Source of the DNA: Clostridia bacterium 41_269
GTDB lineage: Bacteria > Bacillota > DTU086
Assembly (NCBI GenBank): GCA_001508005.1
Contig: LGEZ01000007.1
Coordinates: 1 to 64,000, forward strand
DNA length: 64,000 nucleotides
Direction: 5' to 3'
Both the position numbers and the translations under genes were made by a program. How positions within the stretch are numbered: the stretch's first letter is position 1; each line of letters begins with the position of its first letter. Positions 17,731-26,199 of this stretch are shown here, one piece after another. Below the pieces are notes generated by a model. It worked only from the letters and a program-made list of their open reading frames with translations. It ran no database searches and was not told the DNA's origin.

Positions 17731-17864
17731 GAGAGGCGGGTAAAAAACCGCCTCTATTCTGGTTGTGCTGCTCCAGCCCACGAAGGGATAGGATGTATTC
17801 ACTAATATTTTTTCCATTCGCGTAATTTTTATTATAAATTATAGCAAATTTATTGCTGAAATGT
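17731..17864 (-). promoter_or_regulatory. Promoter and hairpin leader of the DUF3793 gene
   Basis: On the minus strand TTAACA and TATAAT (18-base spacer, about 17835-17864) start a leader of roughly 100 nt. It ends in the hairpin AGAGGCGG / CCGCCTCT (17731-17756), followed by TCTTTCTTTT just before the DUF3793 ribosome binding site. The upstream part (about 17758-17800) has further GC-rich sequence that could pair alternatively. No known riboswitch class is recognised. The rest of the 350-bp gap up to 18042 shows no gene I can support. Confidence 0.45.
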
Positions 17865-18042
17865 TAAAAAAAAAAATTATACAGTTATGGTCTTTTTTTT
17901 GCATTTGGAATTCCTGTATTCCAAAAAAATTCTTAAAGGAAAATAAAAGCCATCACCGAAGGTATGTTAAGATAAAAAAAGCCACTTATCAAAAAAGTCT
18001 GCAGGGTAATTCCCGCAGAGCGCTTAAGGAGGTTCTTTTATT

Positions 18043-18417
18043 TTGGATATAGTGGAACTCATAGCTGAAAATAAAATTAGGGAAGCTATCAGCAACGGTG
18101 AATTTGACAATCTGCCGGGAAAAGGAAAGCCCATTAAAGTGGAAGATCTATCACGCATTCCTGAAGAACTTAGATCTGCTTATTTAGTTTTAAAGAATGC
18201 CGGGGTACTCCCTGAAGAAATACAGCTCAAAAAGGAAATAGCCAGCATTAAAGACCTTTTAAAATTCTGCAGTGATAATGAAGAAAGTTCCCAATTAAAA
18301 AAGAAGCTCAATGAAAAGATGCTGCGCTTTAATATGCTTATGGAAAGAAGAAAATTAAGCAGCACTAAAAGTATCAGTCCCTATCTGGGTAAAGTACGCC
18401 AGAGATTCGGTGAATAG
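18043..18417 (+). CDS. DUF1992 (DnaJ-homologue C28-like) protein
   Basis: 124 residues starting at a TTG after AAGGAGG. The N-terminal half is the DUF1992 signature: IAENKIREAISNGEFDNLPGKGKPI, then the IPEELRSAYLVLKNAG segment. The remainder is a charged helix, probably coiled coil. Function is unknown; family members occur with or without a DnaJ domain, and none is present here. Convergent with the CYTH-CHAD gene. Confidence 0.85.
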   Translation: MDIVELIAENKIREAISNGEFDNLPGKGKPIKVEDLSRIPEELRSAYLVLKNAGVLPEEIQLKKEIASIKDLLKFCSDNEESSQLKKKLNEKMLRFNMLMERRKLSSTKSISPYLGKVRQRFGE

Positions 18418-18425
18418 GCTTTACT

Positions 18426-19952
18426 TTAAAAAGAAAAACTGTTCAGCTTTTTCAAACAACTAAGGACAATCCTTTCAGCTTCATGTTTTTTCTTCTTGTT
18501 CCATTCATGGAACATGTTCCAAAGGGGCATTTCCTTATTATTCTGTATATGTTTTTGGAGAAAAAGAGAAATGCCCTTTAAGTAGTACATAAAATCTAAA
18601 TTAAGGTAAAGCATTTTCAGAATTTGCACAGCTTTCTTTTTTTCTTTATCCAAGAATTTGGAAACAATTTCTAAGCTGTAAAAATAACTTCTGATTTCAC
18701 AGCGCAGTTTTTCCACTAAATACCAGCTTAAAGACTCAGTTTTTATATCCGAAAAAAGGTCAGCTGTACATCTCATTATATAATCTGCTCTTTTGCATAT
18801 ATAATCACCCCAAACACAGCTGAACTTTTCTTCAGAACCCTTTTTTTCATAAAGGTCGAAAAGCCATCCAAAAAAATTAAGAATATGCGGCGTAGCTTGC
18901 CCCTCAGCTAATTTTCTGTATATTAAATCTTTCTTATACTCATAATCTTTTCTCAAAAGCTCATCCACCGCATTCATTTCTTTGGTTCTACAGCTATCAT
19001 TTGCAAATTTTTTCCATATGTTTCTTAGCCCTTGAAGCTCCAAAATTGGATACAGAAAAACTTCCAATTTGTTTATATACCCCAAAGCTCTGCTGTCATC
19101 TTCACTTTCTACAAGGGAATCTGCAAAAAGCAGAAACGATTTCAATCTTTCCAGTTCATTTCCCAAAAAAAGCTCCTTTTTAAAGGAATCCGGAGAGAGT
19201 AAAAAATCTTCCTGCGTTTTAACAAACCTAAAAAATAAATGCATAAGGGTATTAAAAAAACCTTCTAACATTGAAACCTCAGCTTTAATTTCAAAATTAG
19301 GAGGCTCTTCCTTCCATCTGATTTCAAAATCCAATAAGTCAAGCCCCCGTTTAAATTTACTTCGGGTTTCCATCATAAGGGGATATTTTTCTGCAAGAGC
19401 CGCCCCCAATTTAAATATCTCTCCCGCAGATCCGGATTTCAGTTCCAGCTCCAGCTCGCAAATCTCCTCCCTTTTATTTCCAGCAACTATTTCTCCTTTA
19501 TCCAGTGCCAATTCAATGATAGTACCCCTTACATTTAGAAAAGCAGAAATCCTTTTAAAACGTATGGAAAAAAGATTTGTGAGTTTTTCTTCTCCCACAG
19601 CCTGCTGCAGCACATTAAATATGGGAGTTTCGGCAAAAACACTAATATCTGGATTAAACCCTTTAACAGGAACTGAATATTCCAAACGGCTGTGAAGTCC
19701 CCCTAGAGAAAATCCTTTCCCTTTCACACATGCTGTAAAATTTTCTCCTTCTCTTCTAACTCTAAATGCCAAACCAGCATTCATAAGAGTACCTTGGGAT
19801 GTATCATAATGCCTAGTTTCAAACTCCCTCTCAACAGGCTGATCTAAAAATAAATTTCTTAATATTTCATCAGAAATTATTTTATCTGCCATGCCAGGAT
19901 TCAGAATACGCAGTTTAAGCTCTGTCTCCATACCTGTAAGCACAAAATACAC
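18426..19952 (-). CDS. CYTH-CHAD domain protein (triphosphate tunnel enzyme/polyphosphate-linked)
   Basis: 508 residues. The N-terminal CYTH domain (about 1-200) opens with the metal-binding ExExK motif, here ETELKL, and has the typical tunnel strands (TRHYDT, AFRVRREG, LELALDKGEI). The C-terminal part is helical with histidine/arginine-rich segments of the CHAD domain (KTQEDFLLS onward). CYTH enzymes hydrolyse or form triphosphates, and CHAD domains bind polyphosphate. The start may be the GTG at 19952, the GTG at 19943 or the ATG at 19931; AAAGGGG lies just upstream of the first. Confidence 0.85.
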   Translation of the reverse strand: MYFVLTGMETELKLRILNPGMADKIISDEILRNLFLDQPVEREFETRHYDTSQGTLMNAGLAFRVRREGENFTACVKGKGFSLGGLHSRLEYSVPVKGFNPDISVFAETPIFNVLQQAVGEEKLTNLFSIRFKRISAFLNVRGTIIELALDKGEIVAGNKREEICELELELKSGSAGEIFKLGAALAEKYPLMMETRSKFKRGLDLLDFEIRWKEEPPNFEIKAEVSMLEGFFNTLMHLFFRFVKTQEDFLLSPDSFKKELFLGNELERLKSFLLFADSLVESEDDSRALGYINKLEVFLYPILELQGLRNIWKKFANDSCRTKEMNAVDELLRKDYEYKKDLIYRKLAEGQATPHILNFFGWLFDLYEKKGSEEKFSCVWGDYICKRADYIMRCTADLFSDIKTESLSWYLVEKLRCEIRSYFYSLEIVSKFLDKEKKKAVQILKMLYLNLDFMYYLKGISLFLQKHIQNNKEMPLWNMFHEWNKKKKHEAERIVLSCLKKLNSFSF

Positions 19953-19973
19953 CCCTTTATGAAAAACTAACGG

Positions 19974-21611
19974 TTAGTCTGGTCCACCTGCAGTGCCGTC
20001 CCCGCGTATATCCGCAACACCTTGAAATCCTTTTCTTTTATGCCTTCGGAGCACAGCCTGCACGCATCCTAAATAATATGAATAGGTGCTTCTTTTATCA
20101 ATTCGATAACCTTTGGCTTTAAGTCCCTCGATAATATCTTCGGGAAATCTATCTGCTTCTATGCTTATAAGACCTCCCAAGGAGCAGTGAAGTCTAGGGC
20201 GCCTCATAGCTTCACCCATATCCACCCCTTCTTCAACAATATGAATTAGAAACTGGGCAATGGTTGAAAAGATCCTTTCACTTCCAGGACTGCCTACAGC
20301 CATCCAGGGTTTTCCTCTATGAAAGATGATTGTGGGACAGGCTGAGCTCCAGGGAACAGCATTAGGCCTTAAATAATAAGGATGGGAAGGATCTTCATAT
20401 ACAAAGTCCATCATGTAATTATTGTACAGAAAGCCGAGACCTTCCGCAGCAGCATGGGAACCATATACCTTTTCGATGGACTGGGTTAAGCTTACAGCAT
20501 TTCCCCACCTGTCCATTACTGCTAGATGAGTAGTATCATGATCCAACAGCTCGTCAGCCGACTGCGTTATGGGCAGTGAAGAATCTATCTCTTCAGCAAC
20601 TGAAGCTGCCAATTCTCTGGCAAAAGATTTCTGAAGCAGAACTTTTCTCTTAACCTGAGGAAAGAAGTTCGGATCATAAGGACGCTCCATGCTCTCCCTA
20701 TAAGCCTTTCGCATCAGCTCAGCTAATAGGTGATAACTTTTTAAAGATTTCTCTGTAAGTATTTCAGAAGGAATGAACTCCAGCATCCTCAAAAGCAGCA
20801 GAAGAGTCCTTCCTGCCCCTGGAGGAGGCATGGTAGCAACAGTGAGTTCACGGTACCTCCTCTTTATCACTTTTCTTTCAATGGGCCAAGGAATCAATGC
20901 CAGATCATCATATCTTATTAGGCCTCCATTCTTCCTCATATCAGCATCTATCTGTCTTGCTACTTCACCTTGATAAAACTCCTTTATCCCTTTACGGGAA
21001 AGCCTCTTTAAAAGCTCAGCTAAGTCTTTTTGCACAAACAATTCTCCCGGCTCATAAGGTTCCTTTCCGTTTTTCAAAAAATATTTAGCACCAGAACGAG
21101 ACGGCACTTCAAAAAAACGCTCCAACTCATTTTTTTGAAGCAGGCTTTGTAGTTCGGTTGTTCTGTAGCCTTCAGCAGCAATCTGAATTGCTGGTTCCAA
21201 GATTTCTTCCCGTCTTAGGGTACCGTAATGAAAATAGAGATAATTCAGAACAGCAGGAGTGCTGGGCACCGTTGCAGCAAGATATCCTATCTGCAGATCT
21301 TCTTTTTTCAGGACATCAGGATGGGCCAGGGAAGGAGCCCTTGAAGAACCATCCACTGCAAAAGTTTTACCTCTATAGTGAACCAAAGCCATTGTCTGGC
21401 CTCCCAATCCGCTTGCTTGAGGTTCGCAAACAGCTAGGGCAAAGGCAGCAGCACATGCAGCATCAACAGCATTTCCGCCTCTTTTCAGCATTCTGATCCC
21501 AGCTTCAGTAGCTTCGGGAAAAGCCGTGGAAACCATACCTCCCTTAGCTTCAGCACATTTTCCATCACCGCTGGGAATAAATTCCCCTTCAATTTTTTCA
21601 AAGTTGATCAC
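19974..21611 (-). CDS. ggt: Gamma-glutamyltransferase family protein
   Basis: 545 residues from the GTG at 21611, which follows GGGAGAG; an in-frame extension to 21662 lacks a site. Ntn-hydrolase features: GGMVSTAFPEATEAGIRMLKRGGNAVDAA at the N-terminus, the autocleavage/nucleophile threonine in DHDTTHLAV, GNAVSLTQSIE and the C-terminal GSPGSERIF. No obvious signal peptide, so probably cytoplasmic. It transfers or hydrolyses gamma-glutamyl groups; some clostridial members act as acylases or on unknown amides, so the substrate is open. Confidence 0.88.
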   Translation of the reverse strand: MINFEKIEGEFIPSGDGKCAEAKGGMVSTAFPEATEAGIRMLKRGGNAVDAACAAAFALAVCEPQASGLGGQTMALVHYRGKTFAVDGSSRAPSLAHPDVLKKEDLQIGYLAATVPSTPAVLNYLYFHYGTLRREEILEPAIQIAAEGYRTTELQSLLQKNELERFFEVPSRSGAKYFLKNGKEPYEPGELFVQKDLAELLKRLSRKGIKEFYQGEVARQIDADMRKNGGLIRYDDLALIPWPIERKVIKRRYRELTVATMPPPGAGRTLLLLLRMLEFIPSEILTEKSLKSYHLLAELMRKAYRESMERPYDPNFFPQVKRKVLLQKSFARELAASVAEEIDSSLPITQSADELLDHDTTHLAVMDRWGNAVSLTQSIEKVYGSHAAAEGLGFLYNNYMMDFVYEDPSHPYYLRPNAVPWSSACPTIIFHRGKPWMAVGSPGSERIFSTIAQFLIHIVEEGVDMGEAMRRPRLHCSLGGLISIEADRFPEDIIEGLKAKGYRIDKRSTYSYYLGCVQAVLRRHKRKGFQGVADIRGDGTAGGPD

Positions 21612-21810
21612 CTTATCACTCTCCCAATAATATAAAAAGATTTTTTCCCAATTATATACCAAAATCTATCTGCCAACTGACAATGAATAAAAATTTTTTG
21701 ATAAATATTTGACCATAAATTCTAAATTTTGTCGTTTTTTATGCAGAAAAAAATTTTTTTGGGGTAATATAAAACTAACCAAAATCATTTCAGCAGGGAG
21801 GTAGACATCA

Positions 21811-23760
21811 ATGGCTTTTGATTATCTTTTTCAACCCGGGAAAATTGGAAATATGGAAGTAAAAAACCGCCTAGTTATGCCTCCTATGAGCTCAAGGCTG
21901 TCCACCGTAAACGGAGAAGTGACAAAGGAACTTATAGCTTACTATGCTGAAAGAGCAAAGGGTGGAGTGGGAACCATAATAGTAGAATATTCCTACATAG
22001 ATGAATTTGAAAGCAGAGCCGCAATCTGTCAGCTGGGAGTGCAGAGCGACCACCATATTAAAGGGTTAAACGAACTAGCGGAAGCCATCCAGAGCTACGG
22101 TGCAAAAGCCATTCTTCAGATAGCCCATGGAGGTAGACAGACGGATCCAAGCAAAATGGGTATGGATCCTGTGGCACCTTCTGCGATTCCAGACCCCATG
22201 ACCAGCGCAGCCTTGGGACGACCCAATTGGGTGCGAGAACTGGATCAGGAAAAAATCCAGGAGATAATCGATTCCTTTGCAAAAGCAGCAAGAAGAACTA
22301 AAATGGCTGGTTTTGACGGTGTTGAACTCCACGGAGCCCACGGCTACCTATTATGTCAATTTCTTTCTCCCTTCAGCAACCGACGAAATGATATGTATGG
22401 AGGAGACCTTGAGGGTAGGGCTAGAATGCCTTTGGAAACAGTTGATCGAGTGCGTTCCACAGTGGGAAAAAATTTCCCTCTGCTTTATCGTCTTAGTGCC
22501 GACGAATTCGTCAAAGGCGGATTAACTCTTGAGGAAACCGTTCGATTTGCCCAGATGCTCGAAGAGGCAGGGGTAGACTGTATTCATGTATCCTGCGGCA
22601 ACTTTGCAAGCATTCACAGATTTGTTCCTCCTATTTACTTTAAACACGGATATTTTACATATTTAGCAGAGGAAATCAAAAAAGCAGTCAATATACCTGT
22701 TATAGCTGTGGGGGCAATTTCTGAGCCTGAACACGCAAACTGGCTAATAGAGCAGGGTAAAGCTGACTTCGTAGCTATGGGAAGAGCACTTATTGCAGAT
22801 CCCCATCTGCCGAACAAAGCAAAAGCTGGTAAACTGGACGAAATACGTCCTTGCATTAGGTGCAATGAAGGTTGCATAAACCGCTTCTTCAAAGGATGGA
22901 CCATACGCTGTGCCACAAACCCCCAGTGCGGCAGAGAAGTAGATTACGCTGAAATACCTCCAGTTCAAAAACCCTCTAAAGTTCTCGTTGTAGGAGGAGG
23001 TCCCTGTGGAATGGAAGCAGCTATCATTTCAGCTAAAAGGGGACACAGCGTAATCCTCTGTGAAAAAGAAGGAGAATTGGGAGGTCTCCTTAAAGATGTA
23101 GTGGTCCCGGATTACAAATACGATATAAAAAGGCTTCTTAACTATCTGAAATATATGGTTTACCACACGGATAATATCGAAATAAGGCTCCATACTGAAG
23201 TTACACCTGAATTGGTTCAAGAAATCTCTCCCGATATAGTTTTTGTAGCCACAGGATCAAGGGATTTTATTCCTGATTTTCCAGGTTCAGATAGACCCAA
23301 TGTTGTTTCAGGAATTGAGGTTTATGCTGGAAGACAGGAAGTAGGACAAAAGATTGTAGTGGCAGGAGGAGGACTTTTGGGATGTGAAACAGCCCTCATG
23401 CTTGCAAAACAGGGAAAAGAAGTTACTGTGGTTGAAAAACTTGATACCATAGCCTACGATGTGGAGCCATTAACTCAAATGACTTTAAAAGAAATGATGG
23501 CTGAACAAAACGTAAAAATTTTAACAGGCACTGCATTGGACAGCGTAACAGATGAAGGAGCAGTAATAATAGACAGGGAATTCAACAAAACAATTCTCCC
23601 AATGGACAACCTGGTAGTAGCCCTAGGAAGGAAGCCTAATAAGGAAGCTGTGGAAAAACTTATGGGCACGGCTCCTCAAGTAATACCCATAGGTGACTGT
23701 TTAGAAGCAGGGGATTTAGCAGACTGTATTCAGCAGGCTTTTGTTTATGCAGTAAGATAA
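21811..23760 (+). CDS. NADH:flavin oxidoreductase / 2-enoate reductase family (FMN, 4Fe-4S, FAD)
   Basis: A 649-residue old-yellow-enzyme-type multidomain protein. The TIM barrel (1-350) binds FMN (PPMSSRLST at the start; HGAHGYLLCQFLSP catalytic region). The 4Fe-4S cysteines are CIRCNEGCINRF...C around residues 350-370. The FAD/NAD(P) domain begins VLVVGGGPCGMEAA and has a second GGGLLGCETA. The family includes clostridial enoate reductases, 2,4-dienoyl-CoA reductase and bile-acid BaiCD/BaiH; which substrate cannot be told. Monocistronic, terminated beyond the inserted repeat. Confidence 0.88.
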   Translation: MAFDYLFQPGKIGNMEVKNRLVMPPMSSRLSTVNGEVTKELIAYYAERAKGGVGTIIVEYSYIDEFESRAAICQLGVQSDHHIKGLNELAEAIQSYGAKAILQIAHGGRQTDPSKMGMDPVAPSAIPDPMTSAALGRPNWVRELDQEKIQEIIDSFAKAARRTKMAGFDGVELHGAHGYLLCQFLSPFSNRRNDMYGGDLEGRARMPLETVDRVRSTVGKNFPLLYRLSADEFVKGGLTLEETVRFAQMLEEAGVDCIHVSCGNFASIHRFVPPIYFKHGYFTYLAEEIKKAVNIPVIAVGAISEPEHANWLIEQGKADFVAMGRALIADPHLPNKAKAGKLDEIRPCIRCNEGCINRFFKGWTIRCATNPQCGREVDYAEIPPVQKPSKVLVVGGGPCGMEAAIISAKRGHSVILCEKEGELGGLLKDVVVPDYKYDIKRLLNYLKYMVYHTDNIEIRLHTEVTPELVQEISPDIVFVATGSRDFIPDFPGSDRPNVVSGIEVYAGRQEVGQKIVVAGGGLLGCETALMLAKQGKEVTVVEKLDTIAYDVEPLTQMTLKEMMAEQNVKILTGTALDSVTDEGAVIIDREFNKTILPMDNLVVALGRKPNKEAVEKLMGTAPQVIPIGDCLEAGDLADCIQQAFVYAVR

Positions 23761-23781
23761 GAAACGGCACAGAAAAATAAA

Positions 23782-23808
23782 AAAGGCACTCTAAACTGTA
23801 GGGCCTTT
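23782..23808. repeat. Terminator-like hairpin, left of repeat copy B
   Basis: AAAGGC...GCCTTT with the inner sequence CACTCTAAACTGTAGG. Read directly, it matches the right-hand terminator at 24073-24099 with only three differences over 27 positions, so the hairpin is duplicated across the 264-bp element. Confidence 0.75.
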
Positions 23809-24072
23809 CAGTTTGTTGACAAAGGGTCTCTGCTGCAATTTTCTTACTCCTGAACTCACACTGGACATCTCTAAGCAAAGCTTAAAGACAAAACCGGACC
23901 GTCCCAAATTCGACGTCCTATCTCAGTTGGGGCTGGTGCTCACCTCCTATTCGCGCCTCCCGGTTTTGCCTTACGCTTCGCCAAGAGCTGTTAGCCAGTG
24001 CTCGTTAAGTCGTTTCGCAAACCGCAACAGAGACCTACTAAGATTTACTTAAGAGGGTTTGTCTACAGTCTG
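23809..24072 (-). repeat. Dispersed 265-bp element, copy B (complete, inverted)
   Basis: 264 bp, in the opposite orientation to copies A and C. Reverse-complemented, it begins CAGACTGTAGACAAACCC and ends TTTGTCAACAAACTG, giving imperfect terminal inverted repeats (CAG..TGT.GACAAA). An inner inverted repeat, GGTCTCTG(C/T)TGCGGTTT against AAA(C/T)TGCAGCAGAGACC, brings the ends together. Internal landmarks are GCGAAACGACTTAA, CTCTTGGCGAAGCGTAAGG and GTCGAATTTGGG. No open reading frame is conserved between copies, so it is not protein-coding. Mobile element (MITE-like) or structured RNA. Confidence 0.88.
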
Positions 24073-24108
24073 AAAGGCACTTTAAACTGAAGTGCCTTTT
24101 TTATTTTT
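24073..24108 (+). terminator. Terminator of the flavin oxidoreductase gene, displaced by repeat B
   Basis: GGCACTT / AAGTGCC with loop TAAACTG, followed by TTTTTTATTTTTT. It sits 313 bp downstream of the oxidoreductase stop because the 264-bp element lies between gene and terminator. Confidence 0.85.
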
Positions 24109-24209
24109 TAAATAATAAGCATAAAAATGATAAAAATACTGAATAATAATAAGTTTAATTATTAATAAAAAATTAGTAAAAAATACTATTAAGTTAAAAG
24201 CTTGTATGG

Positions 24210-24215
24210 TATAAT
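24210..24215 (+). promoter_or_regulatory. Extended -10 promoter of rubredoxin / superoxide reductase
   Basis: TGGTATAAT is an extended -10 element (TGnTATAAT) 28 bases before the rubredoxin start. The -35 region is weak, as is usual with extended -10 promoters. GAAAGGGG supplies the ribosome binding site. Confidence 0.55.
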
Positions 24216-24242
24216 TTTCAAAAAAAGAAAGGGGTTTTGTTG

Positions 24243-24401
24243 ATGAGTAAATGGGAATGTACAATCTGCGGTTACATTTACGATCCCGAGGTAGGAGATC
24301 CTGACAACGGAATTGAGCCCGGCACTTCTTTTGAAAACCTTCCCGATGATTGGGTATGCCCTGTATGCAAAGTTGACAAAGGAAACTTTGTGGAAATTTA
24401 A
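24243..24401 (+). CDS. rub: Rubredoxin
   Basis: 52 residues, standard length. Two CxxCG-type knuckles ligate one Fe: [15 protein letters not shown] near the N-terminus and [11 protein letters not shown] near the C-terminus, with the conserved aromatic residues between ([11 protein letters not shown]). It is an electron carrier and the natural donor to superoxide reductase, whose gene follows 15 bp downstream. Too short for a 60-codon cutoff but unambiguous. Confidence 0.97.
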   Translation: MSKWECTICGYIYDPEVGDPDNGIEPGTSFENLPDDWVCPVCKVDKGNFVEI

Positions 24402-24416
24402 GGAGGACTCCTCAAT

Positions 24417-24794
24417 ATGAACAAGCCAAATAAAAACAGTCTGGCAAACTATCTGCATACCAAAAAAGATGAAGGAAAAGAAAAGCACGTACCTGTAATT
24501 TACTGCCCTGAAGAAGTCACCGCAGGTGAAATTTTCGAAATAAAAATAGCCATTGGAGAAGAAGTGCCCCATCCAAATACTTGGGAACACCATATAAAAT
24601 GGATTCAGGTATTTGTCAAAGAAGAAAATAAAGAGCCCGTTCATGTGGCAACTTTTGACTTAGGACCCACCATTGCAGAACCCAAAGTAACTGTTGCAAT
24701 GAAACTCAATAAATCAGCAACCATACATGCCGTTGAGTACTGCAACATTCATGGGCTGTGGGAATCCTATGCCGAAATAAAAGTATCAGGATAA
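24417..24794 (+). CDS. sor: Superoxide reductase (neelaredoxin, class II)
   Basis: 125 residues, single-domain. Ligands of the Fe(His)4Cys centre are visible: EKHVP (with the catalytic Glu/Lys), HPNTWEHHI (two to three His) and CNIHGLW (Cys and His). The N-terminal desulforedoxin domain of class I is absent. It reduces superoxide to peroxide without producing O2, using electrons from rubredoxin just upstream. Together they form the oxygen-stress operon expected of a strict anaerobe. Confidence 0.95.
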   Translation: MNKPNKNSLANYLHTKKDEGKEKHVPVIYCPEEVTAGEIFEIKIAIGEEVPHPNTWEHHIKWIQVFVKEENKEPVHVATFDLGPTIAEPKVTVAMKLNKSATIHAVEYCNIHGLWESYAEIKVSG

Positions 24795-24822
24795 GTTAAA
24801 TATGAGAATGAAAATTAAAAAG

Positions 24823-24852
24823 TCCCCATGGAAATTCCATGGGGATTTTTTA
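24823..24852. terminator. Terminator between sor and the convergent SLH gene
   Basis: GTCCCCATGG / CCATGGGGAT hairpin with loop AAATT, followed by T6ATT on the plus strand and preceded by A-rich sequence, so it may serve both convergent genes. Confidence 0.85.
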
Positions 24853-24861
24853 TTATTATAT

Positions 24862-26115
24862 TTATTCCCTTTCTATGGACAATACTTGAGCATTTACAGC
24901 CTCTTCAGGCAGTTCTATGGTTAAATTCTGATTATATTTCAGATCCTCAACTTTTATATTCATTTGAATTCTTTTGATAGGAACAGCTTCTCCTTTAAAT
25001 TCTGGGGTAAAGGTAATAACAAACAGCAGCTCGCCACCTTTATCTGAAAAATCCACAGCGCCTATATTCTGAAATCCCCATAATGAAATATTTTCCATTA
25101 ACCCAACTGAATCTTCCCACAGCTTCATCAGCTGTTGATCCATCCCCAGCTGTGGATAAACAGTCTCTATGAATTCATTAAAATCTTTAATGGACCCGTA
25201 ACATGCTAGTTGGTAAACTTCCTCCCCATTTATTGTTGTTTTTCCCATCATGCGATAGCGTATGTACTTTTCAAGTTCAGGAGGTACAGAATAGGAATTG
25301 TCACTTATAACTTTATTTAAATCTGGATATATCCCTTCAGGGTAGCGATACCACTGCATTTCTCCACTTTCTTCATTGGGTATCTTAGCATATACTTTAT
25401 CTCCTATATAATACATTTCAGATATAAATTTGGCTTTATCAGCACCGGGAACATCAGCTTCCACTGTTATTTTCTGATGAACTTTATCGGGCATCACAAT
25501 TTCCTGATTTATTTCCATATTTACTTCAATATCATAAAGTATTCCCGTCTCCTCAGCCTCAGTTTGAGGAACTATTTTTATTTTAGCGTTGATTGTGCTG
25601 CTCATATCATTAATTTCTTTTAATTTTTCCTTTGCTTTTTCCATTATTGAAAGGGCTTCGGGATCTGATGTAAATATCCTGTCTAAAAAAGCACTGCCCT
25701 CTTCTCGGGTCATCACCCCAAAGGGATCTCCCTCTATTAAGCCGTAGCGCTCCAGCCAGGAACAGAAAGCATATGCCCACTCCCTCTGTTCTTTTGAAGT
25801 CAGAGAAAACAAAACCTCATCCTCAAGTCCCAGAGTCCTTACAACCATTGCAGCTGCTTCTGCACGGGTGATGCTGCGATCTAAAAAAAGCTCTCCACCT
25901 GGATAACCTTTAACTATCCCCTTCTGCTTAAGAAGTTCTGCAGGGAGAATTTTTTCGGCTTTTATCCCCGCTTTTTCAGCAAGCATGCCAGCAAATTCCC
26001 CTCTGGTAAGCTCTGTATCAGCTTTTAAATCCTCAGCCTGCACCTCAACCACAGGACATGCTGCAAACAGAAATGCAGCAAGAAGAACTCCAAACCATAG
26101 CCAACCTTTCCTCAT
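24862..26115 (-). CDS. SLH-domain surface protein with a LppX/LolA-like C-terminal domain
   Basis: 417 residues. The signal peptide is residues 1-27 (MRKGWLWFGVLLAAFLFAAC then VVEVQA). Residues about 35-150 contain S-layer-homology sequence (LTRGEFAGMLAEKAG; GYPGGELFLDRSITRAEAAAMVVRTLGL). The C-terminal 240 residues are beta-rich and resemble the DUF6612/LolA-like lipid-binding sheets (YYIGDKVYAKI, TINGEEVYQLACYGS). It is probably anchored to the cell-wall polymer and exported. The Cys at 20 could be a lipobox, but AAC is followed by Pro, making that uncertain. Confidence 0.7.
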   Translation of the reverse strand: MRKGWLWFGVLLAAFLFAACPVVEVQAEDLKADTELTRGEFAGMLAEKAGIKAEKILPAELLKQKGIVKGYPGGELFLDRSITRAEAAAMVVRTLGLEDEVLFSLTSKEQREWAYAFCSWLERYGLIEGDPFGVMTREEGSAFLDRIFTSDPEALSIMEKAKEKLKEINDMSSTINAKIKIVPQTEAEETGILYDIEVNMEINQEIVMPDKVHQKITVEADVPGADKAKFISEMYYIGDKVYAKIPNEESGEMQWYRYPEGIYPDLNKVISDNSYSVPPELEKYIRYRMMGKTTINGEEVYQLACYGSIKDFNEFIETVYPQLGMDQQLMKLWEDSVGLMENISLWGFQNIGAVDFSDKGGELLFVITFTPEFKGEAVPIKRIQMNIKVEDLKYNQNLTIELPEEAVNAQVLSIERE

Positions 26116-26199
26116 AAATTATTAAGCCTCCCCATTAATTTATCCCTTCTCCGACAGCTTTACCTTATCATATCATCAAAGTTTTCTATATACAATGTA

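Noticed and set aside
17861-18052. 63-codon plus-strand open frame before the DUF1992 gene
   Set aside because: Very A/T-rich, no ribosome binding site, no family resemblance, and it overlaps the DUF3793 promoter on the other strand.
19069-19695. 208-codon plus-strand open frame
   Set aside because: Antisense to the CYTH-CHAD gene; serine/lysine/proline-rich composition is that of a shadow frame. The sense gene has clear domain motifs.
24189-24644. 151-codon minus-strand frame across rubredoxin and sor
   Set aside because: Antisense to two unmistakable genes; phenylalanine/tyrosine-rich composition of a shadow frame.
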